Shown piece by piece: positions 30,355 to 39,353 of a DNA stretch of 64,000 nucleotides. The stretch lies in the NCBI RefSeq assembly GCF_030817475.1, contig NZ_JAUSZJ010000002.1:5470626-5534625 (forward strand), given 5' to 3'. The translations under genes and the position numbers were made by a program. The DNA is from Streptomyces sp. V2I9. GTDB lineage: Bacteria > Actinomycetota > Actinomycetes > Streptomycetales > Streptomycetaceae. Within the stretch, counting starts at the first letter, position 1. Each line of letters begins with the position of its first letter. The notes beneath the pieces were generated by a model. That model ran no database searches. It saw only the letters and a list, made by a program, of their open reading frames with translations, and was not told the DNA's origin.

Positions 30355-32091
30355 ATGCTCCAGGCCATCGGACTCACCAGCACCCCCCGTCGCGACGCCC
30401 CGCCCGCCGTCAACGATCTGACCTTCGAGGCTCCCCCCGGCCGGGTCACGGCCCTGCTCGGGGCTCCGCGCTCGGGCAAGACCACGGCCTTGCGCCTGAT
30501 GCTCGAACTGGACGCCGGCAGGGGCGTCGCCTACTTCCGGGGGAGGCCGCTGCACCGTATCGCCCACCCGGCGCGGGAAGTGGGGGTTCTGCTCGGCGAC
30601 GTACCGGGTCACCCCTCCCGGACCGCTCGGGGTCAGCTCCGGATGCTCTGCGCCGCCACCGGCGTGCCCGCCTCCCGCGCCGACGAGGTGCTCGAAGTCG
30701 TCGGTCTGGCCGGACTCGGGGACCAGCGTCTGGGCACCCTCTCGACCGGGATGGACCGTCGCCTCGGTCTTGCCGCCGCCCTGCTCGGAGACCCGCACAC
30801 GCTGATCCTGGACCAGCCGGCGGAAGGGCTCTCCCCGCGGGAGAACAGCTGGCTCCACGGGCTGCTCCGCGCCCACGCGGCCCAGGGCGGCACGGTCCTC
30901 TACGCCACCGACGATCCCAAGGAGGCGGCCCGCACCGCCGACCGGGTCGTCACCATCGGCGCCGGCCGCCTCCTCGCCGACCAGGACGTCACCGACTTCG
31001 CCCGCACCCGGCTCCGCGCCAGGGTCGCCGTCCGCACCCCGCACGCGGCCCGGCTGGCGGCCGTGGTCACCAGGGAGGCCCGCGCCGCGCAGCGCTCCGT
31101 CGAGGTGGTCGAGGAGGCGGGCGGCCGACTGACGGTGTACGGCAGCGACTGCGCGGAGATCGGCGACACCGCCTACCGGCACGGCGTCCCCGTGCACCGG
31201 CTCGCCGACGAGATCGGCGACACCGGACCCGCCGACCCGGCGGAGGGCGGGAGTCCGCGGCGGGCCGAATCGGCCGTCGCTCTGTCCGAACTGCCGCCCC
31301 CGATCCGGGTGCGCCCCGCGCGCGGCCCCCTGCGGCCCCTCCGGTACGAACTGCGGCGCTCGCTCGGCGTGAGGACAACGACCGTGATCATGGCGGCCGT
31401 TCTGCTGGTGTCGGCCATGGTGTCCGTCCTGCTCGCCCGCACCGACGGCACGGCGCTGCCCCGCGTTCTCGCCGCGTGGCCCGCCCTGCTGCCGCTCCCT
31501 CCCGCCGCGCTCGGCGCGGGCCTGCTCGGGGCGCTGTCCTTCGGGGACGAGTTCCGCTATCCCGCGCTCGCCGCGGCGCGCGGCACGGTACCCCGGCGGA
31601 TTGGGCTGCTGCTGGCCAAGCTCACCGTGACCGCTGGCTTCGCGCTCCTCCTCGCGGGTCTCGCCGTGGCCGGCGGAGCGCAGAGCCTCCGGCTGGTGTA
31701 CGGGCCGGACTTGATCGAGATGCCGTCCAACGCCGTAGCTCTGGGCGCGAGTTGGGCGGGGCTGACCGTCGGCTGCGCCTGGGCGGGACTGCTGGCAGCC
31801 GGTGTCTTCCGGGCGGCGGGGGCAGGTGTCGCCGCGGTACTGGCCGTTCCGGTGCTCGTCGTCCCGCTGGTGCGAAAGGTCTTCGCGGCACCCTCCGCGC
31901 GTTCGGTCGCCGGGCTCCCGGAGAGACTGCGCGAACTGGCCGGCTGGCAGCTGCCGCAGGAGGCGGACCACTGGGTCCTGGCCGTCGCGCGGGTGGTGGC
32001 GCAACCGGTCGGCACCGCGCTCGCCCTGTCGTTGTCAGCCCTGATCTGCGCTTATGTGTTCACCAGCCTTCGCGGAAGGGCGCGTTGGTGA
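30355..32091 (+). CDS. ABC transporter, ATPase-permease fusion with altered catalytic motifs
   Basis: 578 residues; ATG follows GAGAGAAG. The ATPase domain (about 1-220) has a good Walker A (GAPRSGKTTAL), but the signature is LSTGMDRRLG rather than LSGGQ, the residue after Walker B Asp is Gln (LILDQPAEGLSP, normally DEP), the D-loop reads LSP, and the switch-His position in VLYATDDPKEA carries no His. A C-terminal membrane part has about six segments, from RTTTVIMAAVLLVSAMVSVL to ALSLSALICAYVF, in the ABC-2 style. It may hydrolyse ATP weakly or be regulatory. Substrate unknown. The gene lies just before whiH. Confidence 0.82.
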   Translation: MLQAIGLTSTPRRDAPPAVNDLTFEAPPGRVTALLGAPRSGKTTALRLMLELDAGRGVAYFRGRPLHRIAHPAREVGVLLGDVPGHPSRTARGQLRMLCAATGVPASRADEVLEVVGLAGLGDQRLGTLSTGMDRRLGLAAALLGDPHTLILDQPAEGLSPRENSWLHGLLRAHAAQGGTVLYATDDPKEAARTADRVVTIGAGRLLADQDVTDFARTRLRARVAVRTPHAARLAAVVTREARAAQRSVEVVEEAGGRLTVYGSDCAEIGDTAYRHGVPVHRLADEIGDTGPADPAEGGSPRRAESAVALSELPPPIRVRPARGPLRPLRYELRRSLGVRTTTVIMAAVLLVSAMVSVLLARTDGTALPRVLAAWPALLPLPPAALGAGLLGALSFGDEFRYPALAAARGTVPRRIGLLLAKLTVTAGFALLLAGLAVAGGAQSLRLVYGPDLIEMPSNAVALGASWAGLTVGCAWAGLLAAGVFRAAGAGVAAVLAVPVLVVPLVRKVFAAPSARSVAGLPERLRELAGWQLPQEADHWVLAVARVVAQPVGTALALSLSALICAYVFTSLRGRARW

Positions 32092-32163
32092 TCGCCGCGC
32101 GTCCGTATCGAGGCCGGGAGGTCGTAACTCCCTGAGAAATGACCGTTTTGCGCTGATGTGGCG

Positions 32164-32188
32164 TCAATTGCGGAGCGAGCGCCGATCA
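32164..32188 (+). promoter_or_regulatory. probable sigma-WhiG promoter of whiH
   Basis: GCCGATCA (32181-32188) matches the WhiG/FliA-type -10 GCCGATAA in seven of eight bases. TCAA (32164-32167) is a possible -35 (consensus TAAA), though with 13 rather than about 15 bases between. whiH is a known WhiG target in S. coelicolor, which supports the call. The start codon is 63 bases downstream. Confidence 0.65.
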
Positions 32189-32251
32189 CCCTTTCGTGTG
32201 CTTTTCACCAAAGACCTCAAGGGGTGAGTGAGCCGCGCCGACAAAGGATGC

Positions 32252-33139
32252 GTGAGTACCCTTGCGCACACCATGATGACCGCCGCCCGCACCACCGATT
32301 CCGGCCTGGCCGGCTCGGGCGAACTCGACCGCTACCCCTATACGGAGACGCCGGCCGGCGAGCGCGCCGCGTCCCGCACCTGGGGCGGGTCCGACTCCGA
32401 GCTGGGGCGGGCGAGCCGGCGGGGGTCCGCCAGCCGGGGGCGCGGTCTCCACGGCCAACTCGTCCAGCAGTTGGGCCAGATGATCGTCTCCGGCGACCTC
32501 GGCGCGGACCGCCCCCTCGTCCCCGAGGAGATCGGTCAGCGGTTCGAGGTCTCCCGCACCGTCGTACGCGAATCCCTGCGCGTCCTCGAAGCCAAGGGGC
32601 TGGTCAGCGCGCGCCCCAACGTGGGGACGAGGGTTCGCCCGGTCAGCGACTGGAATCTGCTGGATCCCGACATCATCGAATGGCGGGCCTTCGGTCCGCA
32701 GCGCGACGACCAGCGCCGCGAGCTGGCCGAGCTCCGCTGGACCATCGAACCGCTCGCCGCCCGCCTCGCGGCCGGGCACGGCCGGGACGACATCCAGCAG
32801 CGGCTCGGCGACATGATGGAGATCATGGGGCACGCGATGGGGCAGGGGGACGCGATCACCTTCTCCCGCGCCGACGCGGAGTTCCACGCCCTGCTCATCC
32901 AGGCGGCGGGCAACCGGATGCTTGAGCATCTCTCCGGCATCGTCTCTGCGGCCCTCCATGTCTCCGGCGGCCCCGTCACGGGCTGTGACCGGCCGGGCGA
33001 GAGTTCGCTGGCCCATCACGCGCGGATCGTCGACGCCCTGGCGTCGGGCGACGCCGGAGCGGCCGAAGCGGCCATGCGGCAGCTGCTGATCGTCCATCCC
33101 GACGTCGAGCGTGTGGTTCCCGCGCCGCGCGAGCACTGA
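32252..33139 (+). CDS. whiH: sporulation regulator WhiH (GntR family, FadR subgroup)
   Basis: 295 residues from GTG 32252 (MSTLAHTMM), the start I recall for S. coelicolor WhiH. The first 75 residues are variable and basic. The winged helix follows: LVQQLGQMIVSGDLG, then VPEEIGQRFEVSRTVVRESL and RVLEAKGLVSARPNVGTRV. The C-terminal FCD ligand-binding domain (about 165-290) includes ELRWTIEPLAARLAAG and ADAEFHALLIQAAGNRML. WhiH is needed for sporulation septation of aerial hyphae and represses its own gene. Its position directly before hrdB is conserved in Streptomyces. Confidence 0.93.
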   Translation: MSTLAHTMMTAARTTDSGLAGSGELDRYPYTETPAGERAASRTWGGSDSELGRASRRGSASRGRGLHGQLVQQLGQMIVSGDLGADRPLVPEEIGQRFEVSRTVVRESLRVLEAKGLVSARPNVGTRVRPVSDWNLLDPDIIEWRAFGPQRDDQRRELAELRWTIEPLAARLAAGHGRDDIQQRLGDMMEIMGHAMGQGDAITFSRADAEFHALLIQAAGNRMLEHLSGIVSAALHVSGGPVTGCDRPGESSLAHHARIVDALASGDAGAAEAAMRQLLIVHPDVERVVPAPREH

Positions 33140-33170
33140 CGGAGGAGCGCGGCCGGGCGTGTGGGCCCGG

Positions 33171-33199
33171 TGCCGCCGGACCGCACCGGTCCGGCGGCA
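33171..33199 (+). terminator. terminator after whiH
   Basis: TGCCGCCGGACC (33171-33182) pairs perfectly with GGTCCGGCGGCA (33188-33199) over the loop GCACC, followed by TAATT. Confidence 0.92.
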
Positions 33200-33272
33200 T
33201 AATTGTGGAGGGATGTCACCCTTGGTGCGGTTCGTCGCTTATGGGGTGTGACTCGGGCCACGCGGATTGGCC

Positions 33273-33298
33273 GTAACGCTCCTCGAAGCAGCGCGATG
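33273..33298 (+). promoter_or_regulatory. ECF-type promoter of hrdB
   Basis: GTAAC (33273-33277) and CGATG (33294-33298) are 16 bases apart, as for ECF sigma factors. In Streptomyces the ECF factor ShbA drives hrdB from such a promoter. The mRNA would have a leader of about 160 bases. The 326-base whiH-hrdB gap otherwise holds only the whiH terminator. Confidence 0.65.
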
Positions 33299-33465
33299 AC
33301 TTAAGAGGTGAGCGTCGCGGAAGGAATACAGCAGCCCTCGGGGCGCGCTGTGCAGTTCTGAGACCAAGCCCGCGCCGTCGGCGACATCCCCAGCCGACGG
33401 TCGTCGGTTCCAGCCCTCTCCAGGGCAGGGCCGGAAGCCGTTTCCATTGTTCCGAGAGGTTGTTC

Positions 33466-35013
33466 GTGTCGGCCAGCACATCCCGTACGCTCCCGCCGGA
33501 GATCGCCGAGTCCGCATCTGTGATGGCGCTCATCGAGCGGGGAAAGGCTGATGGGCAGATCGCCGGCGATGACGTGCGTCGGGCCTTCGAGGCTGACCAG
33601 ATTCCGCCAACCCAGTGGAAGAACGTTCTGCGCAGCCTCAACCAGATCCTCGAGGAAGAGGGTGTGACGCTGATGGTCAGTGCAGCGGAGTCGCCGAAGC
33701 GCGCCCGCAAGAGCGTCGCAGCGAAGAGCCCGGTCAAGCGCACCGCCACCAAGAGCGTCGCGGCGAAGACCACCGTGACCCGGACCGTCGCCGCCTCCGC
33801 CGCCCCGGCGGCCGAGAGCGCGGACGCGGTGGCCGACGACGCCGTCGCGGCCCCGCCCGCCAAGAAGGCGGCGGCCAAGAAGACCACCGCCAAGAAGACC
33901 GCCGCGAAGAAGACGGCGGCCAAGAAGACCGCCGCCAAGAAGGCCGGCAAGCAGGACGACGAACTGCTCGACGGCGACGAGCCGGCCGAGGAAGTCAAGG
34001 CCGGCAAGGGCGAGGAAGAGGAGGGCGAGGGCGAGAACAAGGGCTTCGTCCTCTCCGACGACGACGAGGACGACGCACCCGCTCAGCAGGTCGCCGTCGC
34101 CGGCGCCACCGCCGACCCGGTCAAGGACTACCTGAAGCAGATCGGCAAGGTCCCCCTCCTCAACGCCGAGCAGGAGGTCGAGCTCGCCAAGCGCATCGAG
34201 GCCGGCCTCTTCGCCGAGGACAAGCTGGCCAACGCCGACAAGCTCGCGCCGAAGCTCAAGCGCGAGCTGGAGATCATCGCCGAGGACGGCCGGCGGGCCA
34301 AGAACCACCTCCTGGAGGCCAACCTCCGCCTGGTGGTCTCCCTGGCCAAGCGCTACACCGGTCGCGGCATGCTCTTCCTGGACCTGATCCAGGAGGGCAA
34401 CCTCGGTCTGATCCGTGCGGTCGAGAAGTTCGACTACACCAAGGGCTACAAGTTCTCCACGTACGCCACCTGGTGGATCCGTCAGGCGATCACCCGCGCC
34501 ATGGCCGACCAGGCCCGCACCATCCGTATCCCGGTGCACATGGTCGAGGTCATCAACAAGCTCGCGCGCGTCCAGCGTCAGATGCTCCAGGACCTGGGCC
34601 GCGAGCCCACCCCGGAGGAGCTGGCCAAGGAGCTCGACATGACCCCCGAGAAGGTCATCGAGGTCCAGAAGTACGGCCGCGAGCCGATCTCGCTGCACAC
34701 CCCGCTCGGCGAGGACGGCGACAGCGAGTTCGGTGACCTGATCGAGGACTCCGAGGCCGTCGTCCCGGCGGACGCGGTCAGCTTCACGCTCCTCCAGGAG
34801 CAGCTGCACTCGGTGCTCGACACCCTCTCCGAGCGTGAGGCCGGTGTGGTCTCGATGCGCTTCGGCCTCACCGACGGCCAGCCGAAGACGCTCGACGAGA
34901 TCGGCAAGGTCTACGGGGTGACGCGTGAGCGCATCCGTCAGATCGAGTCGAAGACCATGTCGAAGCTCCGCCACCCGTCGCGGTCCCAGGTGCTGCGCGA
35001 CTACCTCGACTAG
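33466..35013 (+). CDS. hrdB: principal sigma factor HrdB
   Basis: 515 residues from GTG 33466, giving MSASTSRTLPPEIAES. Region 1.1 spans about 1-70. An Ala/Lys-rich linker at about 130-165 (AAKKTAAKKTAAKK repeats) and an acidic stretch follow. Regions 1.2-2.4: DPVKDYLKQIGKVPLLNAE, then RLVVSLAKRYTGRGMLFLDL, FDYTKGYKFSTYATWWIRQA and ITRAMADQARTIRIPVHM. Region 3 and region 4.2 follow (TLDEIGKVYGVTRERIRQIE). This is the essential vegetative sigma factor. Codon use is strongly biased to C/G, as for highly expressed genes. Confidence 0.99.
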   Translation: MSASTSRTLPPEIAESASVMALIERGKADGQIAGDDVRRAFEADQIPPTQWKNVLRSLNQILEEEGVTLMVSAAESPKRARKSVAAKSPVKRTATKSVAAKTTVTRTVAASAAPAAESADAVADDAVAAPPAKKAAAKKTTAKKTAAKKTAAKKTAAKKAGKQDDELLDGDEPAEEVKAGKGEEEEGEGENKGFVLSDDDEDDAPAQQVAVAGATADPVKDYLKQIGKVPLLNAEQEVELAKRIEAGLFAEDKLANADKLAPKLKRELEIIAEDGRRAKNHLLEANLRLVVSLAKRYTGRGMLFLDLIQEGNLGLIRAVEKFDYTKGYKFSTYATWWIRQAITRAMADQARTIRIPVHMVEVINKLARVQRQMLQDLGREPTPEELAKELDMTPEKVIEVQKYGREPISLHTPLGEDGDSEFGDLIEDSEAVVPADAVSFTLLQEQLHSVLDTLSEREAGVVSMRFGLTDGQPKTLDEIGKVYGVTRERIRQIESKTMSKLRHPSRSQVLRDYLD

Positions 35014-35061
35014 ACCGAGGAGGTCCGGAGCGCATACCGGATCGCGGAAGAATCACCGGCC

Positions 35062-35095
35062 GAGGGCCCGGAATCCCCAGGGGATCCGGGCCCTC
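35062..35095 (+). terminator. terminator after hrdB
   Basis: 35062-35078 pairs with 35080-35095 apart from one bulged A, giving a 16-bp stem with a single-base tip. Confidence 0.9.
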
Positions 35096-35174
35096 CGGCG
35101 TGTCCTCGGGGGTGGACGCGCATCTGCTGGATCACGCTGGGTGAAACGTTACCGCCTCAGCGTCAGGAGCCTCC

Positions 35175-36002
35175 ATGCCCCGTTCCCTCGTCCGTGCCCT
35201 GACCGGGGTGCTCGCCCTGACCGCAGCCGCGACCGTGCCACTCGCCTCGCCCTCCGAGGCGGTCGCGGAGAGCATCGTCGTCGGCGGCCGGCCCGCCCCC
35301 GTGGCGGACAGTCCCTGGGCCGTGGCGCTGTCGAGCCGGGACCGGTTCGGCGGAGCCCGCTCGGGCCAGTTCTGCGGCGGAGTCGCCGTGGCTCCCACGA
35401 AGGTCCTGACGGCCGCCCACTGTCTGAGTGACGAGGCGCTCGGCTCACCGGTGAGCAGGGTGAAGGACCTGCGCGTCATCGCCGGCCGGGAGCGGCTGGG
35501 CGATTCCGACGGCCGGGAGATCCCGGTCCGGGCCATCTGGGTGAACCCGGCGTACGACCCCGTCTCCAACGCCGGCGACCTCGCGGTGCTCACCCTGGCC
35601 CGCGCCCTGCCGAAGGGCGGGACCATTCCGATGGCACGGAGAGGGGACGCCGCCTACCGGGCGGGGACCGCCGCGGACGTCTACGGCTGGGGCGATACGA
35701 CGGGAAGCGGCACGTACGCCTCCGTGCTGCGCTCCGCGCGCGTCCGGGTCCTCCCCGACGCCGACTGCGCGCGGGCCTATCCGGGGGGCCGGGAGGGCAC
35801 GTACAGGGCCTCCGCGATGCTCTGTGCGGGCGATCCGGCGGGTGGCCGGGACGCGTGCCAGGGTGACAGCGGCGGGCCGCTGGTGGCCCGTGGGCGGCTC
35901 ATCGGCCTGGTGTCCTGGGGCAGCGGCTGCGGGCGTCCGGGCAGCCCCGGCGTGTACACACGGATCTCCGCCGCCCTGCGATGGGCCGAGGGCCGCATCT
36001 GA
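35175..36002 (+). CDS. secreted trypsin-like serine protease
   Basis: 275 residues; ATG after AGGAG. A Sec signal peptide (MPRSLVRALTGVLALTAAA) probably ends near the Ala-rich stretch before ESIVVGG. IVVGGRPAPVADSPWAVAL is the classic trypsin N-terminus, exposed after activation. Catalytic His in VLTAAHCLS, Asp in NAGDLAVLTL and Ser in CQGDSGGPLV. The Asp six residues before the Ser (RDACQGDSGG) predicts trypsin-like cleavage after Arg or Lys. Six cysteines can form the usual disulfides. Likely used in nutrient release or hyphal remodelling; the position next to hrdB is conserved. Confidence 0.93.
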   Translation: MPRSLVRALTGVLALTAAATVPLASPSEAVAESIVVGGRPAPVADSPWAVALSSRDRFGGARSGQFCGGVAVAPTKVLTAAHCLSDEALGSPVSRVKDLRVIAGRERLGDSDGREIPVRAIWVNPAYDPVSNAGDLAVLTLARALPKGGTIPMARRGDAAYRAGTAADVYGWGDTTGSGTYASVLRSARVRVLPDADCARAYPGGREGTYRASAMLCAGDPAGGRDACQGDSGGPLVARGRLIGLVSWGSGCGRPGSPGVYTRISAALRWAEGRI

Positions 36003-36182
36003 GGCGGGACGGGCCGGTACGCGGGGCGGTGTGCCTGCGCGACCGCCCCGCGTGAGGACGAGCCTGTCCGCCGAGCCGACCGGGATCCGTGCGCCGGGCC
36101 GGCGGCAGGCCCGGCACGATCCCGTGGCCTCCGTCCGGGCTCCGAGGCCCGCCGGACGTGCCCCCGGAGCCCGCATACGAGA

Positions 36183-36217
36183 ACGGGCGGCGCCCCCGAG
36201 GTGGGGAAACCGCCCGT
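36183..36217. terminator. probable bidirectional terminator
   Basis: ACGGGCGG (36183-36190) pairs with CCGCCCGT (36210-36217). The loop holds further CCCC/GGGG pairing. The protease gene and the DUF7455 gene converge on it. Confidence 0.65.
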
Positions 36218-36265
36218 CGGCCGGTCCTGGACCGGCCCTTGGCTCGTCGTGGATGGTGCGAGGTG

Positions 36266-36496
36266 TCAGTGTTCCTCGTCGGCGGACGCCGTCTGCACGG
36301 CGGTGAGCCGATCCGTCTCATCCTGTATTTCCGCGGCGATCTTCTTGAGTTCCGGCTCGAACTTGCGCCCGTGGTGGGCGCAGAAGAGCAGTTCACCGCC
36401 GCTGATCAGAACGACGCGCAGATATGCCTGGGCGCCGCAACGGTCACAGCGGTCAGCCGCGGTCAGCGGGCTCGCGGGGGTCAGAACAGTAGTCAC
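36266..36496 (-). CDS. DUF7455 small zinc-ribbon-like protein
   Basis: 76 residues. RCDRCGAQAYLRVVLISGGE, then LLFCAHHGRKFEPELKKIAA, matches a small actinobacterial family usually found close to the principal sigma factor and gyrB/parE genes. CDRC plus CAHH can bind one zinc. The C-terminal helix (KIAAEIQDETDRL) is charged. Function unknown; its size and conserved location suggest an accessory transcription or topology factor. The ATG has GAGGCGAC just upstream. Confidence 0.85.
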   Translation of the reverse strand: MTTVLTPASPLTAADRCDRCGAQAYLRVVLISGGELLFCAHHGRKFEPELKKIAAEIQDETDRLTAVQTASADEEH

Positions 36497-36944
36497 GTCG
36501 CCTCTTCTCTAGCTCGACGAGCTGTCGTACCAGGGTCAACATCCAACCAGGCCGAAAACGTTCCCGCTCGTGGCTTTTCTTCGAAACTTCTTCTCGGTGT
36601 GGCTGTCTGTTGCCGGTTGGCGGCGAATGTGCCGTATGCGGAAGCGCTACGGTTTCGCATTGCTTGTCAGGGGGGTGGGTCCCGCCGGCCGGCTTGCCGG
36701 TTTGTTCATGAGGACGTGCCCGGAGCCTAAATGGTTCATGCGTCGAAGGGAACGTGATGTGCACGTCACTCCAACGAATGATCGAACATCCATGCGAGCC
36801 TGGATGAGGCTCGACTAGCATGAGGATTCCCCGAGGGTGGCGTTACAACCGCTCTACCAGGCCTCTGTAGGCTCTCAGCGGCAACCGAAGCCGAGCCCTG
36901 TACCCACGGGGGCCCCAGATGAAATTCAGCGAGGAGCGAACCGC
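36497..36944. other. divergent promoter region DUF7455 / parE
   Basis: 448 bases, less GC-rich than the coding DNA around it (for example TTTTCTTCGAAACTTCTTCT near 36577). TAGCAT at 36815-36820 is a possible -10 for parE, with a leader of about 120 bases. TAGAGA-like sequence near 36507 could serve the small gene on the other strand. Short frames here show no codon bias. Confidence 0.5.
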
Positions 36945-39071
36945 GTGACCGCCGAAACGTCCGTGCCGTCCACCGCGATGCTGACCGGTGCAGGCGGCGA
37001 CCGGGACAGCTCCAACTACACCGCGCGGCACCTCCTCGTCCTCGAGGGGCTGGAGGCGGTCCGCAAACGTCCTGGAATGTACATCGGGTCCACCGACAGC
37101 CGTGGTCTGATGCACTGCCTCTGGGAGATCATCGACAACTCGGTCGACGAGGCCCTGGGCGGGTACTGCGACCGGATCGAGGTCATCCTCCACGACGACG
37201 CCTCCGTCGAGGTCCGGGACAACGGCCGTGGCATCCCGGTCGACGTCGAGCCCAAGACGGGTCTCTCCGGCATCGAGGTCGTCATGACCAAGCTGCACGC
37301 CGGCGGCAAGTTCGGCGGCGGCTCCTACGCGGCCTCGGGCGGCCTCCACGGCGTCGGCGCCTCCGTCGTCAACGCCCTCTCCGCCCGCCTGGACGTCGAG
37401 GTCGACCGGAACAGCGCGACCCACTCCATCAGCTTCCGGCGAGGCGTGCCCGGCATGTTCACCGAGCAGGGGCCGGACAGCCCGTTCGATCCGGCCAACG
37501 GTCTGCGCAAGGGCAAGCGCGTCCCCAAGACCCGTACCGGTACCCGGGTGCGGTACTGGGCGGACCGGCAGATCTTCCTCAAGGACGCCAAGCTCAACCT
37601 GGACACGCTCTACCAGCGGGCCCGCCAGACCGCCTTCCTCGTCCCCGGCCTCACGATCATCGTCCGCGACGAGCGCGGCGTCGACGGCGCGGGCAAGACG
37701 GAGGAGACGTTCCGCTTCGACGGCGGCATCAGCGAGTTCTGCGAGTACCTGGCCCAGGACAAGGCCGTCTGCGACGTCCAGCGGCTGAGCGGTACGGGAA
37801 CCTTCAAGGAAACCGTTCCGGTCCTCGACGACCGCGGTCACATGACCCCCACGGAGGTCACCCGCGAACTCGGCGTCGACATCGCCCTGCGCTGGGGCAC
37901 CGGCTACGACACGACCGTCAAGTCGTTCGTGAACATCATCGCCACCCCCAAGGGCGGCACCCACGTCGCCGGGTTCGAGCGCTCGCTGACCAAGACGGTC
38001 AACGAGGCGCTGCGCTCCGCCAAGATGCTGCGCGTCGCCGAGGACGACGTCGTCAAGGACGACGCGCTCGAAGGGCTCACCGCCGTCGTCACCGTACGGC
38101 TCGCGGAGCCGCAGTTCGAGGGACAGACCAAGGAGGTGCTCGGCACCTCGGCGGCCAACCGGATCGTCGCAGCGGTGGTCGCCAAGGAGCTCAAGGCGTT
38201 CCTGACCTCCACGAAGCGGGACGCCAAGGCCCAGGCCAGGGCAGTGCTGGAGAAGGCCGTGGCCGCCGCCCGCACCCGGATCGCGGCCCGTCAGCACAAG
38301 GACGCACAGCGCCGCAAGACCGCGCTGGAGTCCTCCTCGCTGCCCGCCAAGCTAGCCGACTGCCGCAGCGACGACGTCGACCGCAGCGAGTTGTTCATCG
38401 TCGAGGGCGACTCGGCGCTCGGCACCGCGAAGCTGGCCCGGAACAGCGAGTTCCAGGCGCTGCTGCCGATCCGCGGCAAGATCCTCAACGTCCAGAAGTC
38501 CTCCGTCTCCGACATGCTGAAGAACGCCGAGTGCGGCGCGATCATCCAGGTCATAGGAGCCGGGTCCGGGCGGACCTTCGACATCGACGCCGCCCGGTAC
38601 GGCAAGGTCATCATGATGACCGACGCCGACGTCGACGGCTCCCACATCCGCACCCTGCTGCTGACCCTCTTCCAGCGCTACATGCGCCCGATGGTCGAGG
38701 CGGGACGGGTCTTCGCCGCGGTGCCGCCGCTGCACCGGATCGAGCTGGTCCAGCCCAAGAAGGGCCAGGACAAGTACGTGTACACCTACTCCGACAACGA
38801 GCTGCGCCAGACCCTCCTGGAGTTCCAGCGCAAGAACGTCCGGATCAAGGAGTCGATCCAGCGTTACAAGGGCCTCGGCGAGATGGACGCCGACCAGTTG
38901 GCCGAGACGACGATGGACCCCCGCCACCGCACGCTGCGGCGCATCAACATCGGGGACCTGGAATCCTCCGAGCAGGTCTTCGACCTGCTGATGGGCAACG
39001 AGGTCGCCCCCCGCAAGGAGTTCATCACCAGCTCCGCGGCCACCCTGGACCGCTCGCGCATCGACGCCTGA
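36945..39071 (+). CDS. parE: DNA topoisomerase IV subunit B (GyrB-like)
   Basis: 708 residues from GTG 36945 after GAGGAG. The GHKL ATPase domain has MYIGSTDSRGLMHCLWEIID, NSVDEALGG, VRDNGRGIPV and GGLHGVGASVVNAL. The transducer follows, then the TOPRIM domain: IVEGDSALGTAK (Glu) and MMTDADVDGSHIRTLLLT (metal Asp residues), ending with RYKGLGEMDADQLAETTMDP. True gyrB of Streptomyces lies near oriC. The copy beside hrdB, with its partner 9 kb on at 47756, is the topoisomerase IV pair, which separates replicated DNA. Confidence 0.93.
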   Translation: MTAETSVPSTAMLTGAGGDRDSSNYTARHLLVLEGLEAVRKRPGMYIGSTDSRGLMHCLWEIIDNSVDEALGGYCDRIEVILHDDASVEVRDNGRGIPVDVEPKTGLSGIEVVMTKLHAGGKFGGGSYAASGGLHGVGASVVNALSARLDVEVDRNSATHSISFRRGVPGMFTEQGPDSPFDPANGLRKGKRVPKTRTGTRVRYWADRQIFLKDAKLNLDTLYQRARQTAFLVPGLTIIVRDERGVDGAGKTEETFRFDGGISEFCEYLAQDKAVCDVQRLSGTGTFKETVPVLDDRGHMTPTEVTRELGVDIALRWGTGYDTTVKSFVNIIATPKGGTHVAGFERSLTKTVNEALRSAKMLRVAEDDVVKDDALEGLTAVVTVRLAEPQFEGQTKEVLGTSAANRIVAAVVAKELKAFLTSTKRDAKAQARAVLEKAVAAARTRIAARQHKDAQRRKTALESSSLPAKLADCRSDDVDRSELFIVEGDSALGTAKLARNSEFQALLPIRGKILNVQKSSVSDMLKNAECGAIIQVIGAGSGRTFDIDAARYGKVIMMTDADVDGSHIRTLLLTLFQRYMRPMVEAGRVFAAVPPLHRIELVQPKKGQDKYVYTYSDNELRQTLLEFQRKNVRIKESIQRYKGLGEMDADQLAETTMDPRHRTLRRINIGDLESSEQVFDLLMGNEVAPRKEFITSSAATLDRSRIDA

Positions 39072-39157
39072 CCCCGCACGCCCGGCTCCGTACCGTCCGA
39101 TCCCGCAGGACCGGCCCCGCAGTCCCGACCTGTACGTCCTCCCGACCCGTACGTCCG

Positions 39158-39203
39158 CCCGGCCCCCGCCTCCGTCCGCCGGAGCGGGGGCCGGGTGCGT
39201 TTT
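39158..39203 (+). terminator. terminator after parE
   Basis: 39158-39174 pairs with 39180-39195 (12 bp plus 4 bp around one bulged C), followed by TGCGTTTTCC. Confidence 0.85.
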
Positions 39204-39353
39204 CCGGGGACGGAACCGGGAAACCGCGCAGCCGTCCGGGCTCATGTCACCTGAAGGGGTGAAGTCGGGCGAATGACACGCCCGGTGGCTTCCCGAACCA
39301 CCCATGGTGGGCCGTGCGGCCGAAAGAGGCCGGCGGATCAGGGGAGTTGTTCG

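Noticed and set aside
33880..33955. DNA repeat element in hrdB
   Set aside because: The repeated AAG/GCC text encodes the normal Ala/Lys linker of the sigma factor and is under protein-level selection.
36570..36818. 82-residue gene upstream of parE
   Set aside because: No ribosome-binding site, ordinary codon bias is lost and the third-position GC is low. It lies in the promoter region.
36945..39071. gyrB rather than parE
   Set aside because: Streptomyces gyrB sits beside gyrA near dnaA and recF. This copy by hrdB with a distant ParC-type partner fits topoisomerase IV. Sequence alone does not fully separate them.
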